Source: Defluviitaleaceae bacterium (lineage in GTDB: Bacteria; Bacillota; Clostridia; Lachnospirales; WRAX01). Taken from it: a stretch of 18,682 nucleotides of DNA. This document shows, one piece after another, positions 14,961 to 18,682 of the stretch (positions within the stretch are counted from its first letter, which is position 1; every line of letters begins with the position of its first letter). The DNA is taken from positions 1-18,682 of the forward strand of contig WRBU01000001.1 of the NCBI GenBank assembly GCA_009784355.1. Direction: 5' to 3'. The position numbers and the translations under genes were made by a program. The notes beneath the pieces were generated by a model. That model was not told the origin of the DNA, did not search any database, and worked only from the letters and a program-made list of their open reading frames with translations.

Positions 14961-15077
14961 TACTAATTCTAGATTAAAGCCTGTTGTTCGTCGAAGGGTG
15001 TTTAGTTTGTTAGAATGGCATTGCGGAAAATTGTAGGGGCGGCAATCTGCCGCCCCTACAGCCCCTGCTAAACACCC
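14958..15077 (+). repeat. Repeat element abutting the PEGA gene stop codon (copy 2), with nested hairpins
   Basis: Positions 14958-14988 match 7037-7067 at 29 of 31 bases, starting with the TAA stop. Unlike copy 1, the right-hand inverted end is missing. Instead GGGTGTTTAG at 14996-15005 pairs perfectly with CTAAACACCC at 15068-15077, enclosing a second perfect hairpin at 15032-15060. The remaining 15078-15109 shows nothing further. Confidence 0.6.
15032..15060. terminator. 13-bp GC-rich hairpin between converging genes
   Basis: TGTAGGGGCGGCA and TGCCGCCCCTACA form a perfect 13-bp stem with a 3-nt loop. Only a short AATTTT follows on the minus strand and no T-run on the plus strand, so it is a weak intrinsic terminator or a REP-like hairpin. 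Its core equals that of the hairpin at 7169-7193. Confidence 0.5.
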
Positions 15078-15109
15078 ATGTAGAGTGCTTGACGTACGCC
15101 TGTTTTTGA

Positions 15110-15922
15110 TTATTGTAACCAAGCCGCAAAGCGTTTTTCTATAAAAGCGATGGCTTGGTAAAAGACTGCTGCCATAACACAAAGGATGATAATAGACATC
15201 ATAACCATATCCATGCGGAAAATTTGGCTGCCGTACACAATTAGAAAACCAAGCCCGCTACCAGCTACAAGGAATTCGCCGACAATTACACCAACAAAGG
15301 ATAGCCCGATGTTGATTTTTAAGGCGGTCATTAGGTCGCCTAGGGATGCGGGAAAAACAACTTTTGTAAAGGTTTGCAGCTTGCTTGCGCCAAAAGATTG
15401 TGTCAGCTTAATTTTGTCCGGCTCTACCGACGTAAAGCCTGTTAGCATGTTAAGGATTGTTACGACAACAGAAATAAGCAATGCCGTAACAAGTATTGCG
15501 CGGGGGTTGTTGCCCATCCAAACAATGATGATTGGAGCAAGGGCAGTTTTTGGCAGGGCGTTAAACACCACCAAATACGGAGCCGCCACACGGCGCACAA
15601 AATCGCTCCACCAAAGCATTGCCGCTATTACAGTACCCAAAATAGTGCCGAGGATAAAGCCCAGTATAACCTGTGCGGCAGTAGCCCAAACATGCGTAAA
15701 AAGTTCACCTGCCGAAAGCATGGACAAAAACATGCGCCACATGCGGGATGGCGAGCTAAAAATAAACGCTTCTATCCAGCCGAGGTGCGTGGCAATTTCC
15801 CAAAGTCCAAAAAATCCAACTAAAAAAAGAAGCTGACAAAGCAAAACAAGGATTTTCTTTTGTTTTATGTTTTTTAAGTAGCAGTTGTGCTCATCTGACC
15901 ACCTACCCCTATCCCCTGACAT
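15110..15922 (-). CDS. ABC transporter permease, NitT/TauT (SsuC/ThiX-like) family
   Basis: Inner-membrane subunit of an importer of the nitrate/sulfonate/taurine type, which also includes riboflavin- and thiamine-precursor transporters. The 270-residue product has about six helices (near 24-44, 83-104, 113-135, 141-162, 205-232 and 238-260). The conserved FNALPKTALAPIIIVWMG is at 120-137, and the cytoplasmic EAA loop, which contacts the ATPase, is SFGASKLQTFTKVVFPASL (176-194). The substrate cannot be deduced. The gene overlaps the ATPase gene by 14 bp with GAGAGAAG before its ATG, so the two are translationally coupled. No substrate-binding protein gene is adjacent in this window. Confidence 0.93.
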   Translation of the reverse strand: MSGDRGRWSDEHNCYLKNIKQKKILVLLCQLLFLVGFFGLWEIATHLGWIEAFIFSSPSRMWRMFLSMLSAGELFTHVWATAAQVILGFILGTILGTVIAAMLWWSDFVRRVAAPYLVVFNALPKTALAPIIIVWMGNNPRAILVTALLISVVVTILNMLTGFTSVEPDKIKLTQSFGASKLQTFTKVVFPASLGDLMTALKINIGLSFVGVIVGEFLVAGSGLGFLIVYGSQIFRMDMVMMSIIILCVMAAVFYQAIAFIEKRFAAWLQ

Positions 15923-16664
15923 CTTCTCTCAACTCCTCCCATATTTTGTCAAAATATCCTGCGAATTTAGGTGATTTCCGCCTACTGCCGTCTTTGCGGC
16001 AGATGTCTATTGTATGAATATTTTTAATACGTGCGGGACGATTACTCATCACCACAACACGGTCGGATAAGGCGATGGACTCGGCAATGTCGTGTGTTAC
16101 AAGTATAGCCGTTACATTTTCGCTTGCTAAAATGCCGCCAATTTCGTCGCTTACTGTTAGGCGGGTTTGGTAGTCTAGTGCGGAAAAGGGTTCATCCAAT
16201 AATAAAATATTTGGGCGTGTGGCAAGGGTGCGTATCAATGCCGCACGTTGGCGCATACCGCCTGACAGCTCGTGGGGGCGGTGTAACTTAAACTCTCCCA
16301 ACCCATATTTTTCAAGCAATTCATGGGCATATTCAATGTTTTGTGCTGTTTTTTTCTTTTGAATTTCAAGTCCTAATAATGTGTTGCTTAAAATTGTACG
16401 CCATCCGAAAAGATGGTCTTTTTGCAACATATATCCAATTTGACCGCAATTTTTTGTGGCTTGTTCACCATTTATTGTTACACAGCCTGCAGATGGCTGT
16501 AAAAGTCCCGCAATTATTGACAAAACAGTAGACTTGCCGCAGCCGCTTGGGCCAACGATGCTAACAAATTCACCTTTTGCCACGTCCAAATTCACATTTG
16601 AAACTGCCGCAATTTCACCCTCTGCTGAATGGTAATTCATAGAAATATCCCGTAATTGAACCAT
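15909..16664 (-). CDS. ABC transporter ATPase, NitT/TauT (SsuB/TauB-like) family
   Basis: Cytoplasmic ATP-binding subunit for the adjacent permease. Counting from the ATG at 16664 it has 251 residues. Walker A GPSGCGKST is at 38-46, the Q-loop in YMLQKDHLFGWRT has Gln at 81, the signature LSGGMRQR is at 133-140, Walker B ILLLDEP at 153-159 and the switch His in VTHD at 191. The LFGWRTILSN stretch after the Q-loop is typical of this family. The start region reads GTG-ATG-GTG-ATG; GAGGTG at 16676-16671 is six bases before ATG 16664, which decides the start. It is divergent from spoIIE across 107 bp. Confidence 0.94.
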   Translation of the reverse strand: MVQLRDISMNYHSAEGEIAAVSNVNLDVAKGEFVSIVGPSGCGKSTVLSIIAGLLQPSAGCVTINGEQATKNCGQIGYMLQKDHLFGWRTILSNTLLGLEIQKKKTAQNIEYAHELLEKYGLGEFKLHRPHELSGGMRQRAALIRTLATRPNILLLDEPFSALDYQTRLTVSDEIGGILASENVTAILVTHDIAESIALSDRVVVMSNRPARIKNIHTIDICRKDGSRRKSPKFAGYFDKIWEELREDVRG

Positions 16665-16703
16665 CACCATCACCTCTATATCAATATATTGCAGGGATTT
16701 TTT

Positions 16704-16755
16704 TTTGACACTTGTCCAAGGTTTGACAAAATGTACAAAGGCGATTGGATATAAT
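16704..16755 (+). promoter_or_regulatory. spoIIE promoter with 21-bp spacer and Spo0A-box-like sites
   Basis: TTGACA (16723-16728) and TATAAT (16750-16755) are separated by 21 bp instead of 17. Three octamers resemble the 0A box TTGTCGAA: TTTGACAC (16704-16711, reverse GTGTCAAA), TTGTCCAA (16712-16719) and TTTGACAA (16722-16729, reverse TTGTCAAA, overlapping the -35). The Bacillus subtilis spoIIE promoter is likewise sigma-A-dependent, Spo0A-activated and has an over-long spacer. On the minus strand GTGTCA and TATATT, 17 bp apart (16710-16683), could be the promoter of the ABC operon. Confidence 0.7.
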
Positions 16756-16771
16756 TGGAAATGGTGATTTG

Positions 16772-18682
16772 ATGGAGGCTAACAAAAGAAGAACGGGAAT
16801 TGGTTTTAAGTTTAATATTAACCGCCGTTTGGCGACGGAGATTTTTTTGGTTATGGGCAGCTTTGCCGCTGCCCGTGCTTTGGTTTTTGATGCGGCAAGC
16901 CCATTTGCGCTTTCGTATATTGCGGTTTTTTTGTTCCGTGGCACAAAATTTTACTTTGCCGCATTGTTTGCGGCTTTGGGTATTTTTACGGCATTTCGCA
17001 CGGATTTCTCTGTTAAATATTTACTTGCTATTGTAATTTTGTGTGCTGTAAACCTGCTTTTAAGTATTTCGCCAAAGATGACCCAGAAAATGGCGGCTTT
17101 TTCGCAAGCCTTGGCGGCCGCAGTTGCCACAGTAATTGCGGGTTTTGTAATTATTTTATTGCGTGGCGAGGGTATTTTTACCATGCTAATAAATGTGCTG
17201 GAAGGCGGCTTAATTTTTTCGCTTGCTTTTGTGCTGTCAAAAGGCATGGAGTGCCTTATGCCGTCCAAAAAACGCGGCATATTAAACAACGAAGAAATCC
17301 TCTCGCTTTTGGTAGTGGCGGGTATATTGATGGTTGGCGTTAGTGATGTTCACATTTGGCTTATATCCCTGCGGCATTTTGCGGTGGCTCTCATTGTACT
17401 GCTGGCGGCACAGTCGGGTGGTGCAACTGTTGCCGCCGCTTGCGGCATGTTGCTCGGATTTTTGTTAAACATTACGGGTTTTGAATTTATATTTTTTGCT
17501 GTGTTACTTGGCGTGGCCGGCTTTGCGGCGGGCATTGTGCGCAAAATGGGGCGGGGGTGGCAGCTTGCCGCTTTTGCACTAGCGGCTTTTTTTGCCGCAT
17601 TATATTTTGATTTGGAGCTTATTTCGTGGTCATCTGCTTTATCTGTTACACTATCTGGTGCAATTTTCTTAATACTTCCAAAATCATTTTTATCAAATAT
17701 CCACGTGGCGGTCAACCCAGCCCTTAATCCGTCTGGTGAATATTTGGAAAAAGTGCGTGAGCAAGTGCTTAATCGTATTTACGACATTGCAGGGGGGTAC
17801 CGCAAGTTGTCAAAAACCTTTGAAGAACGCATTGCACAAAAAACCCCGCCTGCTATAAATGAGGACAAGATGGTTGCCTCTGCCCAAAAAAACGTTTGTG
17901 CAAATTGCCACAAATTTGAGGCATGTTGGGTAGCGAACAGCGAGCAAACATGGGGCTTTTTAAACGAAATTATTGCAAAAGGGGACAAGCGAGGCAAATT
18001 ATATATGGAAGATGCTCCCGCACCCTTTATGTCCACGTGTTTGCGTCCGGTTGATTTTATGGGGAATTTGGGAGCGGCTCTTGAAATTGAAAGGGTTTCT
18101 AGGGAATGGCAGCAAAAGGTGGTGGAAGCAAAAGGCACGATACACCAACAGTTTTCGGGGCTTTCCAGCGTGATGTACGAATTTGCAATCGAGCTTGATT
18201 CAATATTAAATTTTCAAAAAGATGCAGAAGACCGTATTTTGCGGGAATTTGCAAAACAAAATGTAGAGGTGGATAACTTGATAGTGATAGAAAACACTTT
18301 GGGGAAATATGAAATAAGCCTAACACGCAAAGGCGGCAGAGGGCAAACAAAATACGCAAAGCATATTGGTGAGGTAATGAGCCATGCCCTCGGGCGGCAA
18401 ATGCAACTTACGGAAGAAAAATTTTTAGGACGCACTGTTCATTTATCGTATTTTGAAAAGCAAAAATTTTACATCCATAGCGGCGTAGCAAAGGTAAATA
18501 AAGAGCTAAATTCTGAAAGTGGCGACAGTTTTTCGTTGATACAGTTGCGTGACGGACGACTTATTGCCGCACTTTCCGACGGCATGGGTAGCGGAAGCCG
18601 TGCAAAAGACGGCTCTGAAGCAACAATAGAGCTTTTAGAGGAATTAATGGAAAAGGGCTTTAAAAAAGAAATTGCTATAAAA
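16772..18682 (+). CDS. spoIIE: Stage II sporulation protein E, PP2C-type phosphatase (partial, 3' end cut)
   Basis: SpoIIE dephosphorylates SpoIIAA to release sigma-F in the forespore and works with FtsZ at the polar septum. The frame is open from ATG 16772 to the window end (637 codons); relatives have about 800 residues, so roughly 160-190 are missing. Residues 20-305 hold about ten membrane helices, as in Bacillus SpoIIE. The central region (about 320-580) includes the cysteine cluster VCANCHKFEACW (375-386), a SpoIIE hallmark. The phosphatase domain begins with SGDSFSL (583-589) and LSDGMGSGSRAKDGSEA (601-617); D585 and D603 are the expected metal ligands. GGTGA precedes the ATG by about 4 bases. 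The promoter -10 ends only 16 bp before the ATG, so the leader is very short. Confidence 0.95.
   Translation, partial: MEANKRRTGIGFKFNINRRLATEIFLVMGSFAAARALVFDAASPFALSYIAVFLFRGTKFYFAALFAALGIFTAFRTDFSVKYLLAIVILCAVNLLLSISPKMTQKMAAFSQALAAAVATVIAGFVIILLRGEGIFTMLINVLEGGLIFSLAFVLSKGMECLMPSKKRGILNNEEILSLLVVAGILMVGVSDVHIWLISLRHFAVALIVLLAAQSGGATVAAACGMLLGFLLNITGFEFIFFAVLLGVAGFAAGIVRKMGRGWQLAAFALAAFFAALYFDLELISWSSALSVTLSGAIFLILPKSFLSNIHVAVNPALNPSGEYLEKVREQVLNRIYDIAGGYRKLSKTFEERIAQKTPPAINEDKMVASAQKNVCANCHKFEACWVANSEQTWGFLNEIIAKGDKRGKLYMEDAPAPFMSTCLRPVDFMGNLGAALEIERVSREWQQKVVEAKGTIHQQFSGLSSVMYEFAIELDSILNFQKDAEDRILREFAKQNVEVDNLIVIENTLGKYEISLTRKGGRGQTKYAKHIGEVMSHALGRQMQLTEEKFLGRTVHLSYFEKQKFYIHSGVAKVNKELNSESGDSFSLIQLRDGRLIAALSDGMGSGSRAKDGSEATIELLEELMEKGFKKEIAIK

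Noticed and set aside
1..18682. tRNA, rRNA, CRISPR arrays, transposase genes or phage genes
   Set aside because: None were seen; the only mobile-like sequences are short non-coding repeats, and the ABC, ger and division genes are ordinary chromosomal families.

Overview
The window looks like a chromosomal segment of a spore-forming, low-GC Gram-positive bacterium (class Clostridia or a close relative). The case rests on gene content: a Clostridia-type redox repressor Rex, a GerA/GerB/GerC germinant-receptor operon, a CotS-like spore-coat kinase relative, SpoIIE, and the division genes ftsQ (divIB) and ftsZ. Ribosome binding sites are strong (GGAGG type), and several promoters match the sigma-A consensus closely. 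The species cannot be named from the sequence.

Layout. Positions 1-3235 (minus strand) form a compact run, in transcription order: MacB/LolD-type ABC ATPase, MacB/FtsX-type permease, small cupin protein, rex, and the first 19 codons of a membrane-anchored or secreted protein cut by the window edge. Divergent from it, 3342-7039 (plus) is a tricistronic gerA-gerB-gerC operon. A converging spacer (7040-7236) holds a short inverted-repeat element and a hairpin terminator. From 11498 down to 7237 (minus) lie a six-pass membrane protein of unknown function, a malic enzyme with its own terminator, ftsQ and ftsZ. Plus-strand genes 11560-14960 are a short-chain dehydrogenase/reductase, a CotS-like kinase-fold protein with a near-perfect sigma-A promoter and a structured leader, and a single-pass membrane protein with two PEGA domains. 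A second copy of the repeat element follows. Genes 16664-15110 (minus) encode the ATPase and permease of a nitrate/sulfonate/taurine-type (NitT/TauT) ABC importer. Finally spoIIE begins at 16772 (plus) and runs off the window after 637 codons.

How it fits together: the themes are division and sporulation (ftsQ, ftsZ, spoIIE, ger operon, CotS-like protein) mixed with housekeeping redox/carbon genes (rex, malic enzyme, SDR) and two ABC transporters. SpoIIE is known from Bacillus to dephosphorylate SpoIIAA and to associate with FtsZ at the polar septum, so both partners lie in one neighbourhood here, though not in one operon.

I found no clear new defence or metabolic system. The most interesting signals are: a repeat whose conserved end supplies the TAA stop codon of three unrelated genes (gerC, ftsZ, PEGA gene); a spoIIE promoter with TTGACA and TATAAT 21 bp apart amid Spo0A-box-like sequences; a GerC protein whose lipobox cysteine is Asn; an ftsQ promoter so close to the ATG that a leaderless mRNA is predicted, with an operator-like palindrome and a 17-bp direct repeat; a hairpin-rich region before ftsZ with no ftsA; and a CotS-like protein that appears to have lost a metal-binding Asp.
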